From NCBI RefSeq assembly GCF_028307215.1, contig NZ_JAQMHV010000014.1, forward strand, positions 1-64,000: a stretch of DNA of 64,000 nt, in the 5' to 3' direction. This DNA is from Falsirhodobacter sp. 20TX0035 (GTDB lineage Bacteria; Pseudomonadota; Alphaproteobacteria; Rhodobacterales; Rhodobacteraceae). The notes beneath the pieces are model-generated. The model worked only from the letters and a program-made list of their open reading frames with translations. It had not been told where the DNA came from and searched no databases. Both the position numbers and the translations under genes were made by a program. Of this stretch, positions 24,903-31,734 are shown one piece after another. Every line of letters begins with the position of its first letter. Within the stretch, counting starts at the first letter, position 1.

Positions 24903-25323
24903 GGGATTTGACCTCCACCGGCCCGCCGCCTGGCCCTGATAGCTCCCGCCTGTTGGTGTAGCTGCCGCCGACTTCCTTCGCCGCCTGCTCCAGCAGCGAG
25001 GACGCCAACACCATGTTGCCCTGGGTTTCAGCCTTCTCGCTCATGCGCTGGAGGGCACGAAGACGAACCGCACGATGGCTGATCCCGATGCGGCTGGTGT
25101 CCTCCAGGAATGCCTTACGGGTCTCCTCGAACAGCGCTCGCCACTTGGCCGCGCAGTCCCGCCCCGCCCGTTTCGTGGGGTCGTATCCCTCCACCGTCTG
25201 GCGGGTGATCGTCTCGCCGAACTCCTGCCTGACCGCCGTCACCACCGTGGACGGGCTGTCGAAGCACGCGAGGGCCTGCACGATGAAGGTTTTGACCTCC
25301 TCGGCCAGCTTTCCTTGTGCCAT
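24850..25323 (-). CDS. Terminase small subunit (DUF2280-like)
   Basis: 157 aa. The N-terminal HTH part reads VQALACFDSPSTVVTAVRQEFGETITRQTVEGYDPTK, the DUF2280 pattern. A helical oligomerisation region (RAVRLRALQRMSEKAETQGNMVLASSLLEQAAKEVGG) and a disordered tail follow. It recognises the packaging site and recruits the large subunit, whose start lies inside this gene. Confidence 0.85.
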   Translation of the reverse strand: MAQGKLAEEVKTFIVQALACFDSPSTVVTAVRQEFGETITRQTVEGYDPTKRAGRDCAAKWRALFEETRKAFLEDTSRIGISHRAVRLRALQRMSEKAETQGNMVLASSLLEQAAKEVGGSYTNRRELSGPGGGPVEVKSLADFYADLTPNSEPGAS

Positions 25324-25357
25324 AGACGGTCAGGCTCCTGTCAGGATGGAAATCTCA

Positions 25358-25582
25358 ATGCAAACAATCGACTTGAACCAAAGCGCCGACGTGCACATAG
25401 GCTTCGACATGGAACGCCTGAGCCCCCTTAGGGAAACCCGTTCGTTTGGCACGCTAGCGCAGGCCGTAGCGTGGGCGATGCAAGAGATGCCTCGCGACCG
25501 GCGATATGGCGCATTCATCCGAACCCCGAATGGCGATCTCGATTGGCCACAGATCGAAGATATTGCCCGAAGCCTGACTTAG
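25358..25582 (+). CDS. Small rightward gene next to terminase (74 aa)
   Basis: The frame MQTIDLNQSADVHIGFDMERL, then FGTLAQAVAWAMQEMPRDRRYGAFIRTPNGDLDWPQIEDIARSL reads as a compact alpha/beta protein. AGGATGGA precedes the ATG; an alternative ATG lies 12 bases upstream. It is opposite to the late operon and ends within four bases of the convergent metallopeptidase gene. Unknown function. Confidence 0.55.
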   Translation: MQTIDLNQSADVHIGFDMERLSPLRETRSFGTLAQAVAWAMQEMPRDRRYGAFIRTPNGDLDWPQIEDIARSLT

Positions 25583-26193
25583 GCCTTCATGCAGGTGCCG
25601 CAGCATTGCGCAATCGACGCTGCGGCTACCTCCGGCCCAGCGTTAGCCGCCTCCACCAGAGCCCGCACGTGGGTAGCGTCCGCACCATAGCGCCGGACCA
25701 CGCCGACGAACTCCTCGACATCGTGGCCGCGCATCGCGAAGATCGGGCGTCCCGTCTCCTTGCTGAACTTCGGCGCACCGAACGCATCCACGTCCTGGGC
25801 ACAATGGTATAGCTCATGTTCCACCAGCGCGCAGGCCTCGGCATCGGAGGCCTGTAGCCACCAGTTGGCATCGATCGTGATGATGAAGTCCGGGATGTCG
25901 CCGAACCACTCCGTCACCTGAAGCACAGCGCGGGCGCGGCTCCACTTGCCCATCGCCCCCTGCGGTGATCCGGGCTCGGCCGTGCCGATGACCATGCGCC
26001 CCTTCTTGGCGTTGGACACGTTCGTCCAGAGGAAGCCGATGTGAGCATGGCGCAGATGCTCGTGATCCTCGTTCAGCAGGTCTGCCGCCTCAGCGATGAA
26101 CGTGGACGTGGCCCACTCGGCCAGATCGGGAGCCGGAGCAAACCAAGCATCATGTCCCTCCACCCGCTCCATGTCGGGCATGGGACGTGCCAT
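25579..26193 (-). CDS. Putative phage metallopeptidase
   Basis: 204 aa. Carries the zinc-metallopeptidase motif HELYHCAQD at ~133-141, preceded by IDANWWLQASDAEACALV, as in the putative phage metallopeptidase family common next to terminase genes. The N-terminal part (AEAADLLNEDHEHLRHAHIGFLWTN) fits that family. Substrate unknown. The C-terminus has a CCGTC cluster. Confidence 0.8.
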   Translation of the reverse strand: MARPMPDMERVEGHDAWFAPAPDLAEWATSTFIAEAADLLNEDHEHLRHAHIGFLWTNVSNAKKGRMVIGTAEPGSPQGAMGKWSRARAVLQVTEWFGDIPDFIITIDANWWLQASDAEACALVEHELYHCAQDVDAFGAPKFSKETGRPIFAMRGHDVEEFVGVVRRYGADATHVRALVEAANAGPEVAAASIAQCCGTCMKA

Positions 26194-26288
26194 GTGGTGT
26201 CTCCGTGAATGGTGATGTGAGCACGGCGGTGGCGATCAACTCCACAGGGCCAGTATCGCGGCGGCTTCCCAGACCTCGGGAGCCCAGC

Positions 26289-26363
26289 CTATGCGAGCAG
26301 GACGTAAGCAAACACGCTCACGTAGATCAGCACGATGAGAGCGAGCAACTTCCTGTCAATCAT
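26289..26363 (-). CDS. Micro-protein, single membrane helix (24 aa)
   Basis: MIDRKLLALIVLIYVSVFAY then VLLA is nearly all one hydrophobic helix after a charged start. AGGG lies seven bases upstream. It may be a small lysis or membrane-signalling peptide. Too short for proof by sequence alone. Confidence 0.35.
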   Translation of the reverse strand: MIDRKLLALIVLIYVSVFAYVLLA

Positions 26364-26432
26364 GCGCCGACCCTAGCGCAGGCGCGTCGCCGCATCAACG
26401 TTCATGTTTGGTTCCGAAGATCTAAACCGCAG

Positions 26433-26507
26433 CTATCCGCAAATTATCACCGCGCACCCAATCACCGTTATGGCGAAGAAAGCGCCAAGAACCCATACCC
26501 ACACCAT
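26433..26507 (-). CDS. Second micro-protein, single membrane helix (24 aa)
   Basis: The frame MVWVWVLGAFFAITVIGCAV ends in IICG and is entirely hydrophobic. GAGAG lies seven bases upstream. It is the same length and strand as the peptide at 26289. The stretch 26194-26600 otherwise shows no gene. Confidence 0.35.
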   Translation of the reverse strand: MVWVWVLGAFFAITVIGCAVIICG

Positions 26508-26598
26508 AAGACACTCTCGCCCGTTCGTTTCTTGTCAGTCAACGATTAGTTGCCGGGTTAGTTCGCATCCTATGCAAAGACAACCGGCGAGTGACCAT

Positions 26599-26712
26599 AT
26601 GATCCATCCTCTGGAGGATGACGCCGCATATCGCTTAGCCCGAACCCTCGAGGTGCACCTGAGACTTGAGAACGTCACCCACCAGAAGGCGGCATTGAGA
26701 GCGCGGCGCTAG
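26599..26712 (+). CDS. Possible small protein (37 aa)
   Basis: MIHPLEDDAAYRLARTLEVH then LRLENVTHQKAALRARR is a plausible helical peptide, but the ribosome binding site is weak. It may be a chance frame. Confidence 0.25.
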   Translation: MIHPLEDDAAYRLARTLEVHLRLENVTHQKAALRARR

Positions 26713-26801
26713 GTGACCACGCGAATTGTGTATCTATCCTGCGGCAAAGGCGTAGTGTGGGCGACCCGTCGATCCCCGGCGGACCATACAGGAGCCAGGC
26801 C

Positions 26802-26927
26802 ATGGCCAAGGGCATGAATAAGCGTAAACGCGACGAGAAGAAGCCCAAGAAGGAAGTGCCGAAGGTGATCGCGGCAGCACCCAGCTTGAAGGACGCCGTG
26901 TCCAAGGTGGTCGCGAAGGGCCGGTAA
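26802..26927 (+). CDS. Small Lys-rich protein (41 aa)
   Basis: AGGAG lies eight bases upstream. The product MAKGMNKRKRDEKKPKKEVP followed by an Ala/Val helix is strongly basic at the N-terminus. Similar short MAKG-N-R--EKKPKK genes occur widely in alphaproteobacteria without known function. Nucleic-acid contact is plausible. Confidence 0.65.
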   Translation: MAKGMNKRKRDEKKPKKEVPKVIAAAPSLKDAVSKVVAKGR

Positions 26928-26945
26928 GACGAACGCGCGGCGCCG

Positions 26946-27071
26946 TCAGAGGTAGCCGCGCCACCACACCCGCAGCTTGCCGAACCACGACAGGGCTGCG
27001 TACAGATCGTGAAGGCGGACGGCCATGTCCTCGGTCTGAAAGGTGATGGCTGAGATGCTTCGGCTTTCCAT
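26946..27071 (-). CDS. Small prophage protein (41 aa)
   Basis: The frame MESRSISAITFQTEDMAVRL, then HDLYAALSWFGKLRVWWRGYL, has AGGA six bases upstream of the ATG. A soluble, Trp-rich C-terminal helix is visible. It follows the 27121 gene and its terminator on the same strand. Unknown function. Confidence 0.45.
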   Translation of the reverse strand: MESRSISAITFQTEDMAVRLHDLYAALSWFGKLRVWWRGYL

Positions 27072-27082
27072 GTGATCCTACG

Positions 27083-27112
27083 AAAAAGCGCGGCGCCATC
27101 ACTGGCCCGCGC
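27083..27112 (-). terminator. Rho-independent terminator after the 27121 gene
   Basis: On the minus strand GCGCGG pairs with CCGCGC across a 13-base loop and is followed by five T residues. Confidence 0.7.
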
Positions 27113-27120
27113 GTATCACC

Positions 27121-27366
27121 CTACTCCTGCTGTCCGTCGATGTAAGCCGAGATGCCGTGAAACATTCGCGTTTCCAAGGCCGGATAGGCCGCGCGAACAT
27201 CAGCTTCCGAAATGCCGCTTGCCTCTGCATCTGTCAGGCATTTGGCCGCATAGTCCTGCGCAGCGTCTTCCCAGTCGTATTCGTCGTCGTCAGAATACAC
27301 GGGGCCGTTGATGTTCTCGGCGATCCAAGCTTCGACAAAGGCTTCCGCAGCATGCTGATCTAACAT
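27121..27366 (-). CDS. Acidic prophage protein (81 aa)
   Basis: Highly acidic, with NGPVYSDDDEYDWEDAAQDY and AEASGISEADVRAAYPALETRMFHGI. It is bounded by terminators on both sides, so it is transcribed separately. Acidic small phage proteins often bind host DNA-acting proteins (DNA mimicry), but that is speculation here. Confidence 0.55.
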   Translation of the reverse strand: MLDQHAAEAFVEAWIAENINGPVYSDDDEYDWEDAAQDYAAKCLTDAEASGISEADVRAAYPALETRMFHGISAYIDGQQE

Positions 27367-27445
27367 GGGCTTCCATTCACTGGTGATCGGAAGCAGATGT
27401 AATCATGCAACTTTCGGTTGTCACTGGACCGATTGTCGCAGAAGC

Positions 27446-27474
27446 AAAAAGCGCGGCACCCGAAGGCCCGCGCT
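27446..27474 (-). terminator. Terminator at the end of the leftward early operon
   Basis: AGCGCGG (27450-27456) pairs with CCGCGCT (27468-27474); on the minus strand the stem is followed by TTTTT. It lies ~57 bases past the last gene of the Cro-led operon. Confidence 0.75.
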
Positions 27475-27530
27475 GTGCGTTGGACATACGTCCTCAAGCA
27501 GAAAGATAGCACCGATTTTTGGATCTGCAA

Positions 27531-28136
27531 CTACTTCTTGCCACCCATCCAGTATTTCGCCGCTACATCTAGCCCCTCGCGCAACCGGTCGAGACGGTCC
27601 GGCCAAAACCCTTGGTGACAGACCATCCGCATTTCGCTCCAGACCCACGAACCCATGCGCTTGTTCAAGTCGCGGCGCTCCTCAGCGTCTCGCAGTTCGC
27701 TATGCGTCGGTTCCGCATCACCCTCGTGCCCCACCGGATCCATGTTCAGGCAGGACCGCCCACCGGCGACAAGGCGCGTGCGCTCCATCAGCGCGGCGAA
27801 ATCGTGCCCCGCTTGGCACTGATTGCTGTCGATGATCCCCTTGGCCGCCAGCTGGTCGAGGACGTGGGCGTGCTCGTCCACCGCCACCGTGACCCCGGCA
27901 TCCTCCCCATCCCGCAGCACCCATGACCCTTGCCGGCGGCGTTCCTCGGTAGGGCGCGCCTTCCCTTCCCGATCCTGCCAGATGTCGGCCGTGACGGCGG
28001 CGGAGGCGGCATCCTTCATCCGACGTTTCTCGCGCTGCCGCGCCTTCTTGGCGTGGTCCTTCGACACCTGCTTGGCTGCCGTGACCTTCGACTTGCTGAC
28101 GGCGGCGATCTGCTGGGCGTAGCGGTCGATGCTCAT
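27531..28136 (-). CDS. Last gene of the leftward early operon, DUF6456-like (201 aa)
   Basis: The N-terminal ~65 residues are Lys/Arg-rich and helical. The C-terminal half has HDFAALMERTRLVAGGRSCLN, then EERRDLNKRMGSWVWSEM and VCHQGFWPDRLDRLREGLD, which resembles the DUF6456 domain found with alphaproteobacterial regulators. The last position in the early operon is where lambdoid phages keep the late activator, so a late-gene regulator is a reasonable hypothesis. Confidence 0.5.
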   Translation of the reverse strand: MSIDRYAQQIAAVSKSKVTAAKQVSKDHAKKARQREKRRMKDAASAAVTADIWQDREGKARPTEERRRQGSWVLRDGEDAGVTVAVDEHAHVLDQLAAKGIIDSNQCQAGHDFAALMERTRLVAGGRSCLNMDPVGHEGDAEPTHSELRDAEERRDLNKRMGSWVWSEMRMVCHQGFWPDRLDRLREGLDVAAKYWMGGKK

Positions 28137-28282
28137 TGGTCCTCGTCCTCTCGTTCGTCATGGGTGGCGCGGTATTGATCACGCTCGTGCTGCTGGCGGC
28201 GCTCTTTGCGCTTGGCGAGCCGGGTGGCGTCCCGGAGCATGGCTCTCTGGGCGGCGGTGAGGTGGGGCTGATGGTCCTGCAT
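28133..28282 (-). CDS. Small charged prophage protein (49 aa)
   Basis: The ATG at 28282 has AGGAGG eight bases upstream. The stop overlaps the next start (ATGA). The product MQDHQPHLTAAQRAMLRDAT then RLAKRKERRQQHERDQYRAT is a single very charged helix. Unknown role. Confidence 0.6.
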   Translation of the reverse strand: MQDHQPHLTAAQRAMLRDATRLAKRKERRQQHERDQYRATHDEREDEDQ

Positions 28283-28479
28283 CAGTGCTTCCTCCTGCGG
28301 AACGGCTTGGCGGGGGCGTGGGTGACGTGATGCTGGCCACAGTGCTTGCAGCGATACACATCGAACTGCTTGCCCGGACGGCGGGCGATCTCATGCGCCT
28401 GCGCCGGGGTCAGGCGATCCTTGCCGGCGCATTGGGCGAGGATGGCCTGCTCAGGCTGGGGAACGGTGTGGATGCCCAT
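28282..28479 (-). CDS. Zinc-ribbon-like small protein (65 aa)
   Basis: The start at 28479 overlaps the upstream stop (TGATG). The C-terminal half holds YRCKHCGQHHVTH, a CxxC plus two histidines that could bind one metal ion, followed by a basic end (PFRRRKH). Such small proteins often bind nucleic acid in phage early operons. Confidence 0.6.
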   Translation of the reverse strand: MGIHTVPQPEQAILAQCAGKDRLTPAQAHEIARRPGKQFDVYRCKHCGQHHVTHAPAKPFRRRKH

Positions 28480-29003
28480 CACGCCTTCCTCCCGCGGATG
28501 CGGCGCCACCGGTCGGCCACCGAACGCTCGCTGCGGTCCATCTCGTCGGCGATGACGTGCAGCTCGGAGCCGTTCTCCATCATGCGGCGCAGGTCCTCGT
28601 CGTCCTGCTCCGTCCAGGGGTCGCCGGCGTTCTCGCGGCCGGCCACCGGATCCATGCCGACGTCCAGCTTGCGGGTCAGGCGGTAGCCGGTCCCCCAGAC
28701 CGTTTCGATCAGGTCCGGGTGCTTTTCGCGGATCTTAGCCGCCATCACAGTGACCGATCGTATATCCTGCTCCCACCCCGGACCGTGGATGGCGGTCATC
28801 ACCTGCTCCTTCGTCAGCGTGCGGGGGAACGCGGCGTTAAGCGCGAGGAGCATCTGCGCGTGCTTCTTGGAGACGCCCAGCTGCTTGCGGACGCGGACGA
28901 CGTCATCCGCAGACTGCCCCGTCAGCTGCTGGAGGAGTTCCAGCGCGAAGGGCAGCCGTTCGGCGGCGGGCAGTGCCATGATCTCCTTGTGGATGGCGTT
29001 CAT
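28479..29003 (-). CDS. Transcription regulator with OmpR-type winged helix and C-terminal SANT/HTH-like part
   Basis: 174 aa. Residues ~40-112 resemble an OmpR/PhoB DNA-binding domain (SKKHAQMLLALNAAFPRTLTKEQVMTAIHG, then IRSVTVMAAKIREKHPDLIETVWGTGYRL). The C-terminal ~45 residues (WTEQDDEDLRRMMENGSELHVIADEMDRSERSVADRW) look like a Myb/SANT-type HTH. No receiver domain is present. It may switch on late or accessory genes. Confidence 0.75.
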   Translation of the reverse strand: MNAIHKEIMALPAAERLPFALELLQQLTGQSADDVVRVRKQLGVSKKHAQMLLALNAAFPRTLTKEQVMTAIHGPGWEQDIRSVTVMAAKIREKHPDLIETVWGTGYRLTRKLDVGMDPVAGRENAGDPWTEQDDEDLRRMMENGSELHVIADEMDRSERSVADRWRRIRGRKA

Positions 29004-29004
29004 G

Positions 29005-29085
29005 TCACCCCCACTGGATTGCGATGAGGGCGACGAAGACCACCAGCCCGATGCCGAAGGCGTGGATCCAGCGGAGGCGCATCAT
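29005..29085 (-). CDS. Micro-protein, single membrane helix (26 aa)
   Basis: MMRLRWIHAFGIGLVVFVAL then IAIQWG: a basic start followed by one hydrophobic helix. GGGAGG lies four bases upstream, and the start is coupled to the previous gene's stop. It ends one base before the next gene's ATG, so it sits perfectly in the operon. Confidence 0.5.
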   Translation of the reverse strand: MMRLRWIHAFGIGLVVFVALIAIQWG

Positions 29086-29366
29086 GCGTCCTCCCGCTCC
29101 CTGATCGGCGCAAGCAAATTCTCCACCATGTCGATCAGCTGCTGGAGGGCGCGGGGCTTGCGGATGCGATAGCGCCGAAACTTGAACGCGTCGGTAGCCT
29201 TCCAGATGCTGCTGTTTGCCAGGAACTCGGACACTCGCCCGACGTGATCGCCCTCTTCATCGTCCCGGAACTTCCAGTGGAAGTGGATCACCGTTCCAAT
29301 CGGAACTGGGCAGGCATCGCCCTTGTGCTCAATCCACGGGCCCCATTCGTCACACTGGGCCATCAT
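29082..29366 (-). CDS. Prophage early protein (94 aa)
   Basis: Beta-rich start (EWGPWIEHKGDACPVPIGTVIHFHWKF) followed by GRVSEFLANSSIWKATDAFKFRRYRIRKP and an acidic helix. Similar proteins with a PVPxGTxV core occur in proteobacterial prophages without known function. It is coupled to both neighbours by 4-base overlaps. Confidence 0.6.
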   Translation of the reverse strand: MMAQCDEWGPWIEHKGDACPVPIGTVIHFHWKFRDDEEGDHVGRVSEFLANSSIWKATDAFKFRRYRIRKPRALQQLIDMVENLLAPIREREDA

Positions 29367-29953
29367 GCGTCCTCCTGTGGGGCGGGATGCATGGCCAACG
29401 ACCGGATGAAGCTATCCAGCATATCGTATGGCCCGTCCTTCAGGAGCGCTGTAGACGCCGCAAGCTCCATCATACGCGCGGTCCGGGGCTCCGGCTCATG
29501 ATCGAGGTCGAAGTATTGGATGATGACCTTTGCCGCCTCTTGCAGTTGCTGCCACCCCTGCATGGGCGCAGGCTCAAGGGCTGACAGGATGCGGGCCTCG
29601 TAGTCGGCTTGGGCTGCGGCCTTGGCGGCTTCCTCTGTTGGGTATCTTGAACGTCTCACGGCATAACGAACGTCTGTCGCAAGGTGGAAACCTCCCAGGC
29701 ACGACGGCAGGACGAAGTAATCCCCAATCGAGGTTTCAGCGCACCCTTCGTCCCACACGAGCGCCTTTACCCGCCCCTGCACGGGCGCGGCCTCGGGGGC
29801 GGCACGGGCTTGTGCCTCAAGCGCATCAGCGGCGGCTAGAAGTATGCACCCCATCGTGCGGTGGTCACGGACGTTGCCGCGTAGATGGGCGTCGCCTTCG
29901 CCCCGAAGTTGCCGAACCAGCGCCTCCATAGCAGCTGGGGATGTATTAGTCAT
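29363..29953 (-). CDS. Prophage early protein (196 aa)
   Basis: The middle part WDEGCAETSIGDYFVLPSCLGGFHLA, then SRYPTEEAAKAAAQADYEARILSALEP matches a widespread phage/prophage module in which sequences ending in AA--DYEARI-SAL serve as assay-like tails of unknown role. The N-terminal helix may oligomerise. No catalytic motif is visible. Confidence 0.6.
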   Translation of the reverse strand: MTNTSPAAMEALVRQLRGEGDAHLRGNVRDHRTMGCILLAAADALEAQARAAPEAAPVQGRVKALVWDEGCAETSIGDYFVLPSCLGGFHLATDVRYAVRRSRYPTEEAAKAAAQADYEARILSALEPAPMQGWQQLQEAAKVIIQYFDLDHEPEPRTARMMELAASTALLKDGPYDMLDSFIRSLAMHPAPQEDA

Positions 29954-30236
29954 GGCGGCTCTCCTCTTTCGCCAGCCGCTGCCGGACGACCTCGGTGAAA
30001 GGCAGGTTGCGGTCCTTGGCTTCCCGATTGATCCGGTCGAACATGTCCGACGGCAGGCCGACGACGATGCGACGCATGTCGACCTTCCAGGAGTCGTCGA
30101 CGTGGCCTACGGCTCCGACATGGCGGCTGCGGGTGGTGAAGCGATGAGGTTCTGTCATGCCAGCCCCCGGATGATTGCGGCGGGCGCGGATCGCGGGGTC
30201 GATGCCGTCTCGGTCATGGGGGAAGTCGCCGGGCAT
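29946..30236 (-). CDS. Ribbon-helix-helix DNA-binding protein (96 aa)
   Basis: The ATG at 30236 is coupled to the upstream stop; an internal ATG 26 codons later is possible. The C-terminal ~40 residues form an Arc-type domain (RRIVVGLPSDMFDRINREAKDRNLPFTEVVRQRL). The N-terminal ~50 residues are polar and unstructured. A third RHH protein in this prophage, probably with a different operator. Confidence 0.7.
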   Translation of the reverse strand: MPGDFPHDRDGIDPAIRARRNHPGAGMTEPHRFTTRSRHVGAVGHVDDSWKVDMRRIVVGLPSDMFDRINREAKDRNLPFTEVVRQRLAKEESRHD

Positions 30237-30439
30237 CACTGGACCTCCACTGCAGTGATGGCTGCCAGCAACCGGAAACGCAGCGTGTCATCATTCTCGC
30301 CATCGCGCATCTTGGTGGAAACCAAGTCCCCCGCCCGGTTGAACATGAATGCGCGGTCGTCGCTGTAGGACATGCAGTGCTCGTGTCCGTCCGGGACAGC
30401 GGGTGCAAAGCGATCCATCATTTTGACTAGGGTGCTCAT
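30236..30439 (-). CDS. Small prophage protein (67 aa)
   Basis: The strong site AAAGGAGG precedes the ATG at 30439, which overlaps the upstream stop. The product MSTLVKMMDRFAPAVPDGHE, then CMSYSDDRAFMFNRAGDLVSTKM is soluble and mixed alpha/beta. Unknown function. Confidence 0.6.
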   Translation of the reverse strand: MSTLVKMMDRFAPAVPDGHEHCMSYSDDRAFMFNRAGDLVSTKMRDGENDDTLRFRLLAAITAVEVQ

Positions 30440-30651
30440 ATTGCCTCCTTTGGCGGGTAGGCCTCGGCCAGCCACCCGGTGAACGTGTCGTGGTTGCGAA
30501 TGCGGCCGCTGGCGTCGAACAGGTGCGGCTCGGTGCGGCGGGCGCGGCAGAGGATCGGGCGGATCCACTCGTTGAAGTCGGTGGAGCGCAGGGCCTGCTT
30601 GCAGACCGGCAGCCCATGGTGGCGGAGGAAGATGGCCTCGCGAGGGGTCAT
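30436..30651 (-). CDS. Small prophage protein (71 aa)
   Basis: MTPREAIFLRHHGLPVCKQA, then DFNEWIRPILCRARRTEPHLFD; a helical basic protein overlapping its neighbours by four bases on each side. Its position beside a DnaA-like gene hints at replication, but no family was recognised. Confidence 0.55.
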   Translation of the reverse strand: MTPREAIFLRHHGLPVCKQALRSTDFNEWIRPILCRARRTEPHLFDASGRIRNHDTFTGWLAEAYPPKEAI

Positions 30652-30899
30652 GCGAGATCCCTCGCGATCCGGGCGCGAGCCTGCTGGATGCTATGGACCA
30701 CCGTGGAATGGTCACGGTTCACCATCTGACCGATGCGGGTGGTGGACCAGCCGAACCGCTCCTGAGCGCGCAAGCAAAGCTCCTGACGCGGATGGACGAC
30801 GCGAGGATGGCGGCGGGTGCCGAGCAGCTCGCAGCGATTGATGCCATGGGCTTCAGCGATCTCGTCCGCCAGAGCCATGAAACGAGCAAGAGCCGTCAC
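30648..30899 (-). CDS. Stand-alone DnaA domain IV-like protein (83 aa)
   Basis: Residues ~28-75 match the DnaA-box-binding domain: RHPRVVHPRQELCLRAQERFGWSTTRIGQMVNRDHSTVVHSIQQA, with the signature RDHSTVVHS corresponding to DnaA's RDHTTVLHA. The AAA+ domain is absent. It could bind DnaA boxes and recruit or block host initiation for the phage. Confidence 0.75.
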   Translation of the reverse strand: MTALARFMALADEIAEAHGINRCELLGTRRHPRVVHPRQELCLRAQERFGWSTTRIGQMVNRDHSTVVHSIQQARARIARDLA

Positions 30900-31168
30900 A
30901 GCGTCACCTCCGTCATGATTTCGCCGCCACAGGCCGCGTAGCCGGCGAGGTCCACCCAGTGATCCGACTTCTCGGGGCTGGACTTGATGCGGGCGATCTT
31001 TAGCAGCGCCATCATCACGGCCACGTCGGAAGAGGTGATCGAGGCGTCGAGATGCGCCGACCAGTAGGCTGCGATCAGGCCGAAGCTGTCCTCCGGCTCG
31101 CCATAGGCCGTGTTCCGGTCGGTGGTGATGATGTCGGAGGCCGTAGAGAGGATTTCGGTGCGCTTCAT
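30896..31168 (-). CDS. DUF6378 domain protein (90 aa)
   Basis: ATG at 31168 overlapping the upstream stop. The full length matches DUF6378: LSTASDIITTDRNTAYGEPEDSFGLIAAYWSAHL, DVAVMMALLKIARIKSSPEKSDHWVDLAGYAACGGEI. The E--K/D pattern resembles MazG-like nucleotide pyrophosphohydrolase folds, which may mean nucleotide-pool work. Very common in alphaproteobacterial phages. Confidence 0.8.
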   Translation of the reverse strand: MKRTEILSTASDIITTDRNTAYGEPEDSFGLIAAYWSAHLDASITSSDVAVMMALLKIARIKSSPEKSDHWVDLAGYAACGGEIMTEVTL

Positions 31169-31734
31169 GCCGCGGCCCTCGCCTTGTAGGCCTTCATGTC
31201 CTTCTGGCTCTGCACCGCCATGGCGCGGGCATACAGTTCGTCGGTGCGCCCCTGCTTCTTGAGCAGCGAGATCTTCTCGGGGCGAAGGCCCAGCTCTGCC
31301 GCAGCCTGCCGATGGCTGTCCCAGTGGAAGGGGCCGAGGATCAGCGGGACCGACTTGTAGCGGCTGTTCGCATGGGCGCGGGAAACGCTCAGACCAATTT
31401 TGTCGGCGTCGCCGCGGCAGACCATGGAACGGACCGTCTGGACGTGGAGGCCGAAGTGCGCGGCGCACGCGGCGGCGTCGATGAAATCCATGTCCCGGAC
31501 CCGGACCGGCATACCGACGCGGAAGGCGACGCCCCGGCGGTCGGGAAGGCTCCAGCGCTGTGCCAGCTTGGTGAGCCATGCGCGGCTGATGCCGAGACGT
31601 TCGGCCATGTCGCGCACCGTGACGGTTCGATCGGGCCACCATTGACGCATCAGGCGCTCGGCCTCGGCGTAGCTGACCTTCATGGAACGAGAGACGTTGG
31701 GCGACCCTGCCCCGATGTTGCGGCTCTTGGTCAT
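31165..31734 (-). CDS. HTH DNA-binding protein with several helix-turn-helix segments (189 aa)
   Basis: The start at 31734 overlaps the methyltransferase stop (ATGA). HTH-like units: TVTVRDMAERLGISRAWLTKLAQRW, then IDAAACAAHFGLHVQTVRSMV, then HWDSHRQAAAELGLRPEKISLLKKQGR. This arrangement suggests a sequence-reading regulatory or replication protein. No enzymatic domain is seen. Confidence 0.65.
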   Translation of the reverse strand: MTKSRNIGAGSPNVSRSMKVSYAEAERLMRQWWPDRTVTVRDMAERLGISRAWLTKLAQRWSLPDRRGVAFRVGMPVRVRDMDFIDAAACAAHFGLHVQTVRSMVCRGDADKIGLSVSRAHANSRYKSVPLILGPFHWDSHRQAAAELGLRPEKISLLKKQGRTDELYARAMAVQSQKDMKAYKARAAA

